The notes: generated by a model not told the origin, from the letters alone. Numbered from the stretch's first letter, positions 16,686 to 24,954 are shown. The stretch is DNA of 64,000 bases from Robertmurraya dakarensis (GCF_900156875.1 NZ_LT707408.1:772552-836551), one strand, 5' to 3'. Made by a program: numbers and translations.

Positions 16686-17198
16686 ATGAAGCAAAAATTA
16701 TTATTCCTATTGCTCATTTCAGTCATATTATTAACGGCATGTGGGCAAACAAAATTGGAAGAACAAATTACACTATTAGATCAAAGTGAAAATGAAGTGA
16801 CGTTCCCTACTGAAAAACCGGCACTATTCTTTTTCATCACTACCTACACCTGAGGCCTTTGCCAACAGCAGCTAGTTCAGCTGCATAGTCAAATCGATAA
16901 GTTAGAAGATCTTGATGTAGAAATGTATATTATAAGCAATGATTTGCCTGAAGAACAAGTACAATTATACAATGATCTAGAACATTATTTCGGCTACAGC
17001 GTAACGTTTGTATCCGATCCAGACATGAAGTTAATTGAAATCTTGGGGATGGATAATACGGAGTCTGCTTATCGAGGATACGCATTAATGGATGAGGAAG
17101 GTAAGGTCATTTTTAATAGCAAAAATGACTACTGGGGAGACCAGTTTGATCAAACAGTAGAAGAAATCAAAGAGGAATATGCTAAATTAACAAAGTAA
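16686..17198 (+). CDS. Predicted selenocysteine-containing thioredoxin-fold lipoprotein (UGA at codon 56)
   Basis: Read with UGA 16851-16853 as selenocysteine, this is one continuous 170-residue frame. It has a lipoprotein signal peptide with lipobox LLTAC (Cys19), a beta strand PALFFFITTYT, the redox motif U56-G-L-C59, helix QQQLVQLHSQIDKL, strand VEMYIISND and a C-terminal half (SDPDMKLIEILGM, GYALMDEEGKVIF) typical of AhpC/TSA or TlpA-like redoxins. Sec replaces exactly the first Cys of CxxC, where redox selenoproteins carry it. AAGGAG precedes ATG 16686. A hairpin 20 bases after the UGA fits a bacterial SECIS. Likely an outer-leaflet thiol reductase or peroxidase. Alternative: a nonsense-mutated pseudogene, unlikely given the position and intact downstream frame. 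Confidence 0.82.
16868..16884 (+). promoter_or_regulatory. bSECIS-like hairpin for SelB-dependent UGA decoding
   Basis: GCAGCT (16868-16873), loop AGTTC, AGCTGC (16879-16884) form a perfect 6-bp stem. The loop starts 20 bases after the UGA and its second base is G followed by U, as in the E. coli fdhF element where a GU in the apical loop contacts SelB. Distance and loop composition fit the known bacterial consensus. Stem strength is modest. Confidence 0.7.
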
Positions 17199-17207
17199 AA
17201 TGGTTAG

Positions 17208-17240
17208 AAAAATCGCAGGGTAAGCATCTGCGATTTTTTC
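17208..17240 (+). terminator. Terminator after the selenoprotein candidate
   Basis: AAAATCGCAG and CTGCGATTTT pair around a nine-base loop and end in T6. It closes a one-gene unit that includes the UGA and the frame beyond it, which supports a single transcript. Confidence 0.85.
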
Positions 17241-17259
17241 TTTTCCAAAAAATACATTA

Positions 17260-17385
17260 CTAGTTTTTCATATCTTTTTTAGTCATATCGCTGCGAATAT
17301 TAATATCCTTTGAAAACTCGGTATCATTTTTCTTGTTATTAGGATACTTGTTTTGACGTTCGCGGTTGTCATTTTTATTGGTCAT
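17260..17385 (-). CDS. 41-residue hydrophilic protein of unknown function
   Basis: ATG with GGAGAG upstream opens a 41-codon frame. The peptide is highly charged and Asn/Lys-rich, with no hydrophobic segment, and contains KKNDTEFSKDIN. It resembles small Bacillus spore or stress proteins in composition, but I cannot assign a family. It converges on the selenoprotein candidate's terminator. Confidence 0.55.
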   Translation of the reverse strand: MTNKNDNRERQNKYPNNKKNDTEFSKDINIRSDMTKKDMKN

Positions 17386-17568
17386 GTAATAATCTCTCCT
17401 TTAATATCAATTCACGGTTATTATGTGCAATTTTCTGGGGAATATAAAACATGTTTACTTGTCTGGATATAGAGTATGTAACTTATTCCACCTTTTTTTA
17501 TGAGGAATAGATTCATGTTTAATAATAATCATAAGAATAAGGAACATATCAAATAAAGGGGATCTAAA

Positions 17569-18381
17569 ATGAACCTAACTCCAAAGCAAATCGTCCAATT
17601 ACATGGATTTAATAACCTGACAAAATCATTATCCTTTAATATGTATGATATTTGTTATACAAAGACGAGAGAAGAAAGAGAAGCTTACCTTGCTTATATT
17701 GATGAACAGTATAATGCGGAGAGGTTAACGAATATTTTAAGTAATGTTACGGATATCATTGGTGCACATATCTTAAATGTTGCCAAACAGGACTTTGAGC
17801 CGCAAGGTGCTAGTGTAACGATTTTAGTTTCAGAAGCGCCGGTTGATGAAAAACAGGTCGAGGCCTTTGAGGAATCGCCTGGCCCAATTCCGGGATCGGT
17901 TGTTGCTCAATTAGATAAGAGCCACATAACCGTTCATACTTACCCTGAATTTCATCCTGATGAAGGGATTAGTACATTTCGTGCAGATGTTGATGTTTCG
18001 ACATGCGGGGAAATTTCGCCATTAAAGGCGTTAAATTATTTAATTCATTCCTTTGAAACGGATGTTATGACAATGGACTATCGCGTTAGAGGCTTTACAC
18101 GAGATGTAAACGGACATAAAATATTTATCGACCATGAAATTAATTCTATACAAAATTATATACCTGATGAAGTAAAGAAGTTATACGATATGATCGATGT
18201 AAATGTGTATCAGGAAAATATTTTTCATACGAAATGTAAATTGAAACAATTTGATTTAGATAACTATTTGTTTGGGTACTCGAAAAAGTCATTGTCAACA
18301 GAAGAGCAAATTTCGATTACAGATAAATTAATTGGTGAAATGGAAGAAATATTCTATGGGAAAAATATGATAAATCATTAA
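17569..18381 (+). CDS. speD: S-adenosylmethionine decarboxylase proenzyme, long E. coli-type
   Basis: Makes decarboxylated AdoMet, the aminopropyl donor for spermidine. The proenzyme self-cleaves between Lys117 and Ser118 in [13 protein letters not shown], turning Ser118 into the pyruvoyl cofactor. DVSTCGEIS carries the catalytic Cys146. The 270-residue length and sequence are those of the enterobacterial SpeD class. B. subtilis instead uses a short (about 125-residue) form. No speE or speB lies beside it. The gene is monocistronic with a terminator after it. Possible ancient transfer or lineage-specific class switch. Confidence 0.9.
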   Translation: MNLTPKQIVQLHGFNNLTKSLSFNMYDICYTKTREEREAYLAYIDEQYNAERLTNILSNVTDIIGAHILNVAKQDFEPQGASVTILVSEAPVDEKQVEAFEESPGPIPGSVVAQLDKSHITVHTYPEFHPDEGISTFRADVDVSTCGEISPLKALNYLIHSFETDVMTMDYRVRGFTRDVNGHKIFIDHEINSIQNYIPDEVKKLYDMIDVNVYQENIFHTKCKLKQFDLDNYLFGYSKKSLSTEEQISITDKLIGEMEEIFYGKNMINH

Positions 18382-18412
18382 CAAATTATGATTAATAAAT
18401 GTGCACTTAGTT

Positions 18413-18448
18413 AATGCCGGATCTCAGAAGAGGTTTGGCATTTTTTTT
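18413..18448 (+). terminator. Terminator after speD
   Basis: AATGCC and GGCATT flank a partly paired interior (CTC/GAG), followed by a run of T. Confidence 0.65.
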
Positions 18449-18537
18449 GAATAAAGTTGATTTCTTTCTAAATAATCCAAAAACGCGCTATAATGATAAT
18501 AATAGAAGCACTAAAAGAGAATAGTAAGGGGGAAAAC

Positions 18538-19155
18538 ATGGACATTCAAAAACTGCAACAAATCCTTTCTAATCGAAAGAGAACAATGCTAGGAAGTGAA
18601 CGGTATTCAAAGTTTGCTGTCCTCGTGCCTATTGTTGAAATGAATAATGAGTTAAATATTTTGCTGGAAGTTCGTTCATATCAATTAAGAAGGCAGCCTG
18701 GAGAAATTTGTTTTCCGGGTGGAAAAATAGATCAAACAGACAGGGACGAACAGCACACTGCCATCCGTGAAACATCAGAGGAACTAGGGGTGTTAGAAAA
18801 GGATATTATCCATGTTTCGCCTCTAGATTATATGGTTAACCCGTTTGATGCAATTATTTACCCCTACGTTGGCACTATCAAAGATCCCTCTCGCATCACA
18901 CCTAATCCTGCGGAAGTAGCGGAAGTTTTCACCATACCGTTATCTCATCTAAAAAACATGAAACCTGAAACGTATAAAATTAACTTCAAAGTTGAACCAG
19001 AAGAGAACTTCCCGTTTGATCAAATCATTGGAGGAGAGAAATATAAATGGAGACCTAGTATTTTAGATGAGCATTTCTATTTCTATGAAGGTAAGGTTAT
19101 TTGGGGTTTAACAGCCAGAATACTAAGTCATTTTATTGAATTAATTAAAAAATAA
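18538..19155 (+). CDS. CoA pyrophosphatase-like Nudix hydrolase
   Basis: A 205-residue Nudix enzyme. The NuCoA signature RQPGEICFPGGKID sits directly before the Nudix helix TAIRETSEELGV; this combination marks hydrolases that split CoA or oxidised CoA into phosphopantetheine and 3',5'-ADP. ATG 18538 follows AAGGGGG and gives the usual family length; the earlier ATG at 18493 has no ribosome site. It is a single gene between terminators. Activity on CoA is family knowledge; the true substrate is not proven. Confidence 0.85.
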   Translation: MDIQKLQQILSNRKRTMLGSERYSKFAVLVPIVEMNNELNILLEVRSYQLRRQPGEICFPGGKIDQTDRDEQHTAIRETSEELGVLEKDIIHVSPLDYMVNPFDAIIYPYVGTIKDPSRITPNPAEVAEVFTIPLSHLKNMKPETYKINFKVEPEENFPFDQIIGGEKYKWRPSILDEHFYFYEGKVIWGLTARILSHFIELIKK

Positions 19156-19161
19156 ATCTGC

Positions 19162-19197
19162 AAAATCATCTCATATTTTTTGAGGTGATTTTTTTTG
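19162..19197 (+). terminator. Terminator after the Nudix gene
   Basis: AAAATCATCTCA and TGAGGTGATTTT pair (one G-T) around a T-rich loop, then T run. Confidence 0.8.
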
Positions 19198-19328
19198 TTT
19201 CTAAATTAAAATAATTATAAATTAGTATTGAATATTAAAAAGAAATATATATAATATATATAAGAACTATTTACACATTTGAAATCAACTTACCTGAAAA
19301 GTTTTATTTATAAAGGGAGATGAAAATA

Positions 19329-19436
19329 TTGATAAAAAAAATATGTCCCAGCTGTCACAAAGAAATGATTCAGTTAAAGCATTCGGCAAGATGTGAATGT
19401 GGAGGTAAAATATTAACCAGACCTAAAAAGAACTAG
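19329..19436 (+). CDS. 35-residue zinc-ribbon peptide
   Basis: TTG at 19329 lies nine bases after AAAGGGAG; an in-frame ATG at 19320 overlaps that ribosome site and is less likely. The peptide holds CPSC and, twelve residues later, CECGG, a pair of Cys-x-Cys knuckles able to bind one zinc, flanked by Lys-rich ends. A terminator follows eight bases downstream, so this is a complete tiny gene. No family name known to me. Confidence 0.6.
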   Translation: MIKKICPSCHKEMIQLKHSARCECGGKILTRPKKN

Positions 19437-19445
19437 TGGAATAGA

Positions 19446-19473
19446 AAAACTTGGCATCGCGCCAAGTTTTTTG
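19446..19473. terminator. Bidirectional terminator
   Basis: AAACTTGGC and GCCAAGTTT pair around ATCGC, with A5 before and T6 after; it separates the zinc-ribbon gene from the converging aldo/keto reductase. Confidence 0.85.
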
Positions 19474-19478
19474 TTCTT

Positions 19479-20312
19479 CTAAGGTTGATCATACTTCTCA
19501 GGGTTCGTACCTATACGTTCATCTTTGTTAAGTTCGTTTATTTGCTGAATTTCGTCTTCTGTTAATTTAAAGTCAAAGACATTCGCATTTTCGATAATTC
19601 GGTGTTCTTTGATTGATTTTGGTATGGTCACCACTTCATTTTGCAAATCCCAGCGAATAATAACCTGTGCAGGAGTTTTATTGTACTTTTTGCCAATTTC
19701 AATCAGTGTTGGTTCGTCTAGCAGTACCCCTCTTTTCAATGGAGACCATGCCTCAAGCTGGATTCCTTCCTGCTTACAGAAATCATGTATTTCCTTCTGT
19801 GTTAAGTGAGGATGGTATTCAATTTGATTCACCATTGGTTTAATGTCAGCTTCACTTAATAAATCCTTCAAATGGTGCAAATGAAAGTTGCTGACTCCGA
19901 TTGCGCGAATTTTGCCTTCATTATAAAGCTTTTCTAGAGCTCTCCATGTGTCCTTGTATTTACCTGCAACGGGCCAGTGAATTAAATAAAGATCCAAATA
20001 ATCTACTTGGAGTTTTTTTATACTAGTTTCAAAAGCTTGAAGGGTTGTATCGTATCCTTGGTCATCATTCCAAACTTTTGATGTAAGAAACAACTCCTCT
20101 CGAGGAATACCAGATTCCTTGATTGCCTGGCCGACGCCTTCTTCATTTTGATAGATAGCTGCAGTATCAATGTGAATATAGCCATGTTTTAAGGCCGCCA
20201 TAACAGCATTAATGACTTCAGAACCTTCGTTTACTTTAAAAACACCAAGGCCGATCCAAGGCATTTTCACACCATTATGTAATGTAGTTGTATCTTTAAG
20301 ACTGCTCGGCAT
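19479..20312 (-). CDS. Aldo/keto reductase, YvgN-like glyoxal/methylglyoxal reductase
   Basis: A 277-residue NADPH-dependent TIM-barrel oxidoreductase. The catalytic tetrad is visible: Asp49 and Tyr54 in DTAAIYQNE, Lys79 in TSKVW, His112 in LIHWP. The C-terminal nucleotide site IPKSIKEHRIIEN is intact. AAAGGAGG precedes ATG 20312; the upstream ATG 20363 has no ribosome site. The closest B. subtilis type is YvgN/YtbE, which reduce reactive aldehydes such as methylglyoxal. Monocistronic. Confidence 0.88.
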   Translation of the reverse strand: MPSSLKDTTTLHNGVKMPWIGLGVFKVNEGSEVINAVMAALKHGYIHIDTAAIYQNEEGVGQAIKESGIPREELFLTSKVWNDDQGYDTTLQAFETSIKKLQVDYLDLYLIHWPVAGKYKDTWRALEKLYNEGKIRAIGVSNFHLHHLKDLLSEADIKPMVNQIEYHPHLTQKEIHDFCKQEGIQLEAWSPLKRGVLLDEPTLIEIGKKYNKTPAQVIIRWDLQNEVVTIPKSIKEHRIIENANVFDFKLTEDEIQQINELNKDERIGTNPEKYDQP

Positions 20313-20486
20313 TACGATTCCTCCTTTTAACTTCCTTTTATATTTTCTCATAAACGCATCCATCTATTAACAATTTTTTCTGTACTCTGCATTTTCTTAT
20401 TATATTCGTTTAGAGACAGTTTTGAAGGGTATGTATTGTAATAGAGCAGGGCAATGAAAAACATCGTGAAGAAAGAGGTGTGGGTT

Positions 20487-20693
20487 ATGGATCACTTCTC
20501 GATAAAATTCATACTCTATAAAATAAAAAATGGCGATACCATTTGTTGTATTGCAAAAAAATTTGGCATAACCATTGAGATGATTTTAGAAGCCAATAAA
20601 AATAAGAGTCCCAGACAATTAACGGTTGGAGATACACTAAGAGTTCCAATAATTGTATTTGTTGAAGTATTACATAGAGAAAGAAGCTGGTGA
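20487..20693 (+). CDS. LysM-domain small protein
   Basis: A 68-residue protein that is essentially one LysM domain: YKIKNGDTICCIAKKFGITI, then ILEANKNKSPRQLTVGDTLRVP. LysM binds the glycan of peptidoglycan or acts in coat assembly. There is no signal peptide, so it may work in the mother cell at the forming spore, as SafA-type LysM proteins do; this is inference. ATG 20487 is preceded by AGAGGTG. It converges on a coat-protein gene. The two adjacent Cys in DTICCIA are unusual in LysM. Confidence 0.8.
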   Translation: MDHFSIKFILYKIKNGDTICCIAKKFGITIEMILEANKNKSPRQLTVGDTLRVPIIVFVEVLHRERSW

Positions 20694-20702
20694 ATATATT
20701 TA

Positions 20703-20733
20703 GGGATCCTCAAAAGAGGATCCCTATTTTTTA
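20703..20733. terminator. Bidirectional terminator
   Basis: GGGATCCTC-AAAA-GAGGATCCC, a perfect 9-base stem, followed by TATTTTTT. It serves both the LysM gene and the converging coat gene. Confidence 0.88.
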
Positions 20734-21390
20734 TTGAAGCATATTGCCTTGGCTGTTCATATTAGGCGCGCTAGTTGTAGGTGCATATGCATTAAGCATA
20801 TTTTGAGCATCTTGATCCTTTAATTGAGCCACTTGATAATATCCTTTTTTGTTTTGATATAAGAATAACTCGTATGCCATTTCAAGGTGATTTGGAATGC
20901 TGTCTGCAAGAACACGACGAAGAACGGGGTTGGCCATTTCAGCTGCTGCCGTTGTCATAGCACTTGCATTGGATTTTGCACTGGCCATCATTAGACTTGA
21001 AATACATTTGTCCCCAAGCTGAGATATATTTTGGTTTGGTTTACTTGGTTGAGACGGAGAAGTCCCTAATGTATAGTCATTGGATTGATTCATTTGGTAG
21101 CTTGAAGTAGGGTGTGCCGGATCTTGACCTGTTTTAAAAGATTGAACTGTAATATTATATTGATCTGTAATAAATTGTTTTTGGCGATTGAGTATATCCA
21201 TTAACTCAGGATCTTTAATATGTTGTTCGAACATGAGATATTGGTTTAATGTACCAATTAAACATGACATAACCTCATGAGCGTCAAAAAGTTCATGACC
21301 TCCACGGTTCATTTGAGTGGGCATATTATTTGTCGGCTGCATATTTGTCATGGGCTGTTGTTGATTATTGTTAAAAGGTTGCTGCTGCAT
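20731..21390 (-). CDS. yhcQ: Spore coat protein of the CotF/YhcQ family
   Basis: A 219-residue protein with a Gln/Asn/Met/Pro-rich N-terminus of about 30 residues, then the CotF-type four-helix domain: GGHELFDAHEVMSCLIGTLN and later LADSIPNHLEMAYELFLYQN. These are ferritin-like helical coat proteins made in sporulation. GGAGG precedes GTG/ATG at 21393/21390; I take the ATG. YhcQ is the nearest B. subtilis type, and yhcT and yhcU homologues lie 6 kb away, so part of the yhc neighbourhood is kept. Confidence 0.82.
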   Translation of the reverse strand: MQQQPFNNNQQQPMTNMQPTNNMPTQMNRGGHELFDAHEVMSCLIGTLNQYLMFEQHIKDPELMDILNRQKQFITDQYNITVQSFKTGQDPAHPTSSYQMNQSNDYTLGTSPSQPSKPNQNISQLGDKCISSLMMASAKSNASAMTTAAAEMANPVLRRVLADSIPNHLEMAYELFLYQNKKGYYQVAQLKDQDAQNMLNAYAPTTSAPNMNSQGNMLQ

Positions 21391-21515
21391 CACTCTACCT
21401 CCAGAAAATGAAATATTGTATGCCTCAAGAGGTCATACAAGAGTAGTATGCTTCAATTGTAGAAGTGAGAATACCTTTAAAAATTTGTTAATACTGAAAT
21501 TGAATAAACTCAAAT

Positions 21516-22151
21516 TCAATTCTTTGGATATCTGGAAACGAATGGGTTATTTGTAATCCAGAATCTCCACGGATAGTTTTTGGCTTCCCCGGAATTTTCA
21601 ATGCCGATTCTTTTCCCGCTGGAAATTTGCTTAGGTTTAAAACCCTCTCCGATCATAAGTGGTGGAGAAAGGAAGGTTCTTCCATAGTCATTCATATTAA
21701 TCCCAATGGCTTTTGTTAATTTTCCAGGACCATTTGTCAAATTCTTTATAACTTCTGTTTTTCTGCGCTTCTTCATCAAGTCTATCCCGTTAAAGGGCTG
21801 TAGTGCTCTAATCAAAACGGCTTCAGGTTTCCCGCTCTCTCCACTAACGATATTTACCAGGCAATGGGTGTGCATGGAATAGGTATAACAAAATCCCGCG
21901 TCGTGGAACATTACTTCAGTTCTTTTTGTTCTTCGGTTCTGGTAGCTGTGTGCTGCTTGATCACCCGGGCCAATATATGCTTCAGTTTCAACGATATAGC
22001 CTGATGCAACTCCTTCTGCCGTTTCTTTTATTAATAAACAGCCTAGTAAGCTTTGTGCAAGTTGGATTGATGGCTGCTGATAGAAAGCTTCCGCGTGTAA
22101 GGATACTTGTATTACGTTACTTTCATCAGTGTATAATGGGAAGATGTTCAA
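21516..22151 (-). CDS. DNA-3-methyladenine glycosylase (AAG/MPG family)
   Basis: Removes alkylated purines from DNA to start base-excision repair. The 211-residue length fits. The active-site segment VETEAYIGPGDQAAHSYQNR contains the catalytic Glu and the conserved Tyr/His; GPGKLTKAIGI is the other family mark. The start is TTG with AGGGGG upstream. B. subtilis YxlJ is the homologue. It is divergent from the second P5C reductase. Confidence 0.9.
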   Translation of the reverse strand: MNIFPLYTDESNVIQVSLHAEAFYQQPSIQLAQSLLGCLLIKETAEGVASGYIVETEAYIGPGDQAAHSYQNRRTKRTEVMFHDAGFCYTYSMHTHCLVNIVSGESGKPEAVLIRALQPFNGIDLMKKRRKTEVIKNLTNGPGKLTKAIGINMNDYGRTFLSPPLMIGEGFKPKQISSGKRIGIENSGEAKNYPWRFWITNNPFVSRYPKN

Positions 22152-22216
22152 CTCATATCCCCCTGACTTTATTTTTTCATATTCTTATTATGAACGTATT
22201 GGAGGAATGTCAGTAA

Positions 22217-23017
22217 ATGATTAAGAAGCTCGGTTTTATCGGCTGTGGAAAAATGGCTCAAGCTATGATTGAAGGGATCTTGTCCTCAAATCTTTTACAG
22301 CCTGAAAAAATAAAGATTAGTGCCAAGACAAAGGAAACTGTGGAAAAGGTAAACATGAAATACTCCGTACTTACTACAAATAACAATAAGGATGTCGCAG
22401 CATGGGCAGATTTTCTATTTCTAGCTGTAAAACCGGATCAACATGCTGAAATTATTAGGGAAATAAAGGAAAGCATATCAGATGACACGGTCATTATTAC
22501 AATCGCTGCTGGAATTACCTTATCGGCGCTTGAGAAAGATTTTGAAAGGAAAATCAAGGCAGTCCGTTCTATGCCAAACACTCCATCGTTAGTAGGAGAA
22601 GGGATGAGTGTTCTTAGTGGAAATTCTTACATTACTTCAGAAGAAATGAGTGAAGTTAAGGCTATTTTCGAATCGTTTGGAAAAATGGAATTGCTGCCTG
22701 AGGCATTAATGGACACCGTACCTGCTATCAGCGGTTCATCACCGGCCTATGTGTATTTGTTTATCGAAGCTTTAGCGGATGGTGGAGTCAAAGCCGGATT
22801 GCCAAGGGATTTAGCTTACCGGCTTGGTGCTCAAGCGGTACTCGGTGCAGCTAAAATGGTCTTAGAGACCGGGATTCATCCTGGAGCGTTAAAGGATCAG
22901 GTTTGTACACCAGGCGGGGCTACCATTGAAGCAGTAGCAGCACTTGAGCAGCAAGGGTTTCGCGGGGCTATATTACAAGCAATGGAAAGATGCCATGAGA
23001 AGACCAAAACTTTATAA
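22217..23017 (+). CDS. proC: Pyrroline-5-carboxylate reductase (second copy)
   Basis: A 266-residue paralogue of the reductase at 2757. The N-terminal dinucleotide motif is GCGKMAQAMIEGIL, the middle has AVRSMPNTPSLVGEGM, and the C-terminal domain has VCTPGGATIEAVAAL. Lacking the acidic tail of the first copy, it is nearer to the housekeeping ProI/ProG forms. It stands alone, 19 bases after a GGAGGAATG ribosome site region, so it is not linked to other proline genes. Having two reductases, one in an operon and one alone, fits separate osmotic and anabolic supply. Confidence 0.9.
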   Translation: MIKKLGFIGCGKMAQAMIEGILSSNLLQPEKIKISAKTKETVEKVNMKYSVLTTNNNKDVAAWADFLFLAVKPDQHAEIIREIKESISDDTVIITIAAGITLSALEKDFERKIKAVRSMPNTPSLVGEGMSVLSGNSYITSEEMSEVKAIFESFGKMELLPEALMDTVPAISGSSPAYVYLFIEALADGGVKAGLPRDLAYRLGAQAVLGAAKMVLETGIHPGALKDQVCTPGGATIEAVAALEQQGFRGAILQAMERCHEKTKTL

Positions 23018-23029
23018 CTGAGGAAGGAA

Positions 23030-23066
23030 GAAATCCAATAATAGAAATTTTTTATTGGATTTCTAA
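23030..23066 (+). terminator. Inverted repeat, probable terminator after proC
   Basis: GAAATCCAATAA and TTATTGGATTTC form a perfect 12-base stem. The T-rich stretch after it is interrupted, so termination is probable and not certain. Confidence 0.55.
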
Positions 23067-23130
23067 AATTTTTACTTTAAGTTTAAATATTGGAAAAGCA
23101 AATATCACAAATGGTGACCTGAACGAACTT

Positions 23131-23238
23131 ATGAAGGAAGAACATTTTGACTATTTTATTTTGTTCGTTACACAATTAATGAAAAACTTTGAAGATTATC
23201 TAAAACAAGACGGTTTTTCAAAAAGTAATCACAAATGA
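23131..23238 (+). pseudogene. Short open frame or gene remnant
   Basis: An open frame of about 35 codons from ATG 23131 stays open for another 30 codons upstream without a usable start. It would encode a helical, acidic peptide (MKEEHFDYFILFV at the start). No ribosome site precedes the ATG. It may be the tail of a decayed gene or chance. Confidence 0.2.
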
Positions 23239-23311
23239 GCCTGCTAGTGACAGAAAAAAAAGAGTTATATCCACAATTATCATCCCAGATGGGAAGAAGG
23301 AGGGTTCTTAA

Positions 23312-24256
23312 ATGATTGAGAACCAAATTTTGATTGAAAGTACTTATCCATTAAAAGGAACGATCACGATACCGGAGGGGAGGAAGGAAACTTTTCCAGC
23401 TGTTTTGATTATTAGCGGGACTGGTCAAGGAGATAGAGATGGTAATGTTAAGGGAATAGAGATCAATTTGTATAAAATGTTAAGCGATTTTATCACTTCG
23501 CTAGGGTTTATAACTTTACGTTATGACAAAAGAGGCACGCATGAAAGTGGAGGCAATTATTATGAAACAGGTGTATTTGACCTTATAGAAGATGCATTAG
23601 CAGCCGTTTGCTATTTAAAAGATCATCCTCGGGTAGATTCTGATCAAATTATTATACTTGGCCATAGTGAGGGAGCTTTGCTAGCCCCAGCTGTTCACCA
23701 AAAGGAAGCAGTAGCTGGATTAATTCTATTGGCAGGATTTTTTGGTCCATCCAGTGAAATGTTGACGATGCAAAATGAACTGCTGCGAAAAGAAATTAGA
23801 AATACCAAAGGATTTAAAGGGTTGTTCTTTAAACTTTTAAAAGTTGCCGATAAAATAGAAAAACAGCAGGCGTCACTGACTCAGAAAATTATGGAATCAA
23901 CTGAACCAGTTTTGAAGTATAAGGGTACAAAAATTAACGCCAAATGGTTCCGAGAACAACAGAGCTATAATGTTGGTGACTATTTAAGAGAGGTTACTGT
24001 ACCAGTAATCGCCATTACAGGTGATAAGGATGTCCAGGTGCCGCCTGAAGATGTAAATAAAGTAGGCGAAATGGTTTCAGGTAAAGTGGAATATCATATT
24101 GTTCCTAATATGAATCATCTATTAAGAAAGTATGAAACTAACCACACAATGTTAGGGCTCATGAAGGAATATAAAACTCTTGTTGGTCAGCCTACTCATC
24201 CTTATTTGGAAGAACTTTTACGAAAGTGGCTGGAGAGAAATTTTTTATCTGAGTAG
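23312..24256 (+). CDS. Alpha/beta hydrolase (serine peptidase S9/S33-like or esterase)
   Basis: A 314-residue alpha/beta hydrolase. The oxyanion region is ISGTGQGDRDG, the nucleophile elbow is GHSEGALLAP (Ser), the acid is Asp in TGDKDVQVP and the base is His in NMNHLLRK. No signal peptide, so it is cytosolic. GAAGGAGGG precedes the ATG. The family contains many bacterial dipeptidyl-peptidase-like and esterase enzymes with unknown substrates. It is a single gene with no informative neighbours. Confidence 0.82.
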   Translation: MIENQILIESTYPLKGTITIPEGRKETFPAVLIISGTGQGDRDGNVKGIEINLYKMLSDFITSLGFITLRYDKRGTHESGGNYYETGVFDLIEDALAAVCYLKDHPRVDSDQIIILGHSEGALLAPAVHQKEAVAGLILLAGFFGPSSEMLTMQNELLRKEIRNTKGFKGLFFKLLKVADKIEKQQASLTQKIMESTEPVLKYKGTKINAKWFREQQSYNVGDYLREVTVPVIAITGDKDVQVPPEDVNKVGEMVSGKVEYHIVPNMNHLLRKYETNHTMLGLMKEYKTLVGQPTHPYLEELLRKWLERNFLSE

Positions 24257-24322
24257 GCGTCACTTTGGAACATTCATAATAACCTTAACGGTGTGATTTT
24301 TAAAGCTCTGATTTTGTTCCAC

Positions 24323-24898
24323 TCATACTCTTTCTGTTTTACGAATAACCGTTAAGTACGTCATGATGCCTACAAAAATTATTGTAATAAAAGAGTAGAG
24401 GAATTTCTCTAAACCGACCACCTTTAACCCCAAGAGAATGACAATACCATCAATCATAAATATTAATAAACCAACATTGATCGATACCATCTTTGAAAGT
24501 ATTTGTGCAAGAAGATCGGTTCCACCGGTGCTTGTTTCATAGCGAAGCATAATGCCGATGCCGCAGCCAATAAGGATTCCGCCTATTATGGCACTAGGGA
24601 GTATGTTAAGTGTAAATTGATGTCTTAGGAACGAGAGGACATCAATAAGGAATGACGAAACAAGTAAGCCGTGAATGCTATAGTAAAAATAGCGTTTATT
24701 AAAAAACCAAGATAGTATATATAGGGGAATACTTAAGAAAATCATTGTGAGCCCTGTCGGAAAATGATAATAATAGTGAAATATTAAACTAATACCAATT
24801 AGACCGCCATCGAGCAAATGGTGCGGAACGATAAAACCATTAACTCCAATGCCAAGAACTGCACTTCCGATTATAATTGCTAATATCTTTTGTCCCAC
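24323..24898 (-). CDS. YitT-family membrane protein (DUF161), short form
   Basis: A 191-residue membrane protein of about five to six helices matching the YitT membrane domain: NGFIVPHHLLDGGLIGISL near residues 20-38 and ETSTGGTDLLAQIL near 126. It lacks the C-terminal soluble DUF2179 domain found in full-length YitT homologues (about 280 residues), so it is a membrane-only version. The start is GTG with GGGGTGA upstream. Substrate and role are unknown for the family. Confidence 0.82.
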   Translation of the reverse strand: MGQKILAIIIGSAVLGIGVNGFIVPHHLLDGGLIGISLIFHYYYHFPTGLTMIFLSIPLYILSWFFNKRYFYYSIHGLLVSSFLIDVLSFLRHQFTLNILPSAIIGGILIGCGIGIMLRYETSTGGTDLLAQILSKMVSINVGLLIFMIDGIVILLGLKVVGLEKFLYSFITIIFVGIMTYLTVIRKTERV

Positions 24899-24954
24899 TC
24901 ACATCACCCCAACTTGTCCCTTGCAATATGATATGAGAGTCCAAATTAAAATAG

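Noticed and set aside
16656-16853. Selenoprotein candidate read as two separate genes or as a nonsense pseudogene
   Set aside because: The only interruption is one UGA at the first redox-Cys position; the frame, the helix after it and the terminator are intact, and a SECIS-like stem follows. A random stop would not be expected there.
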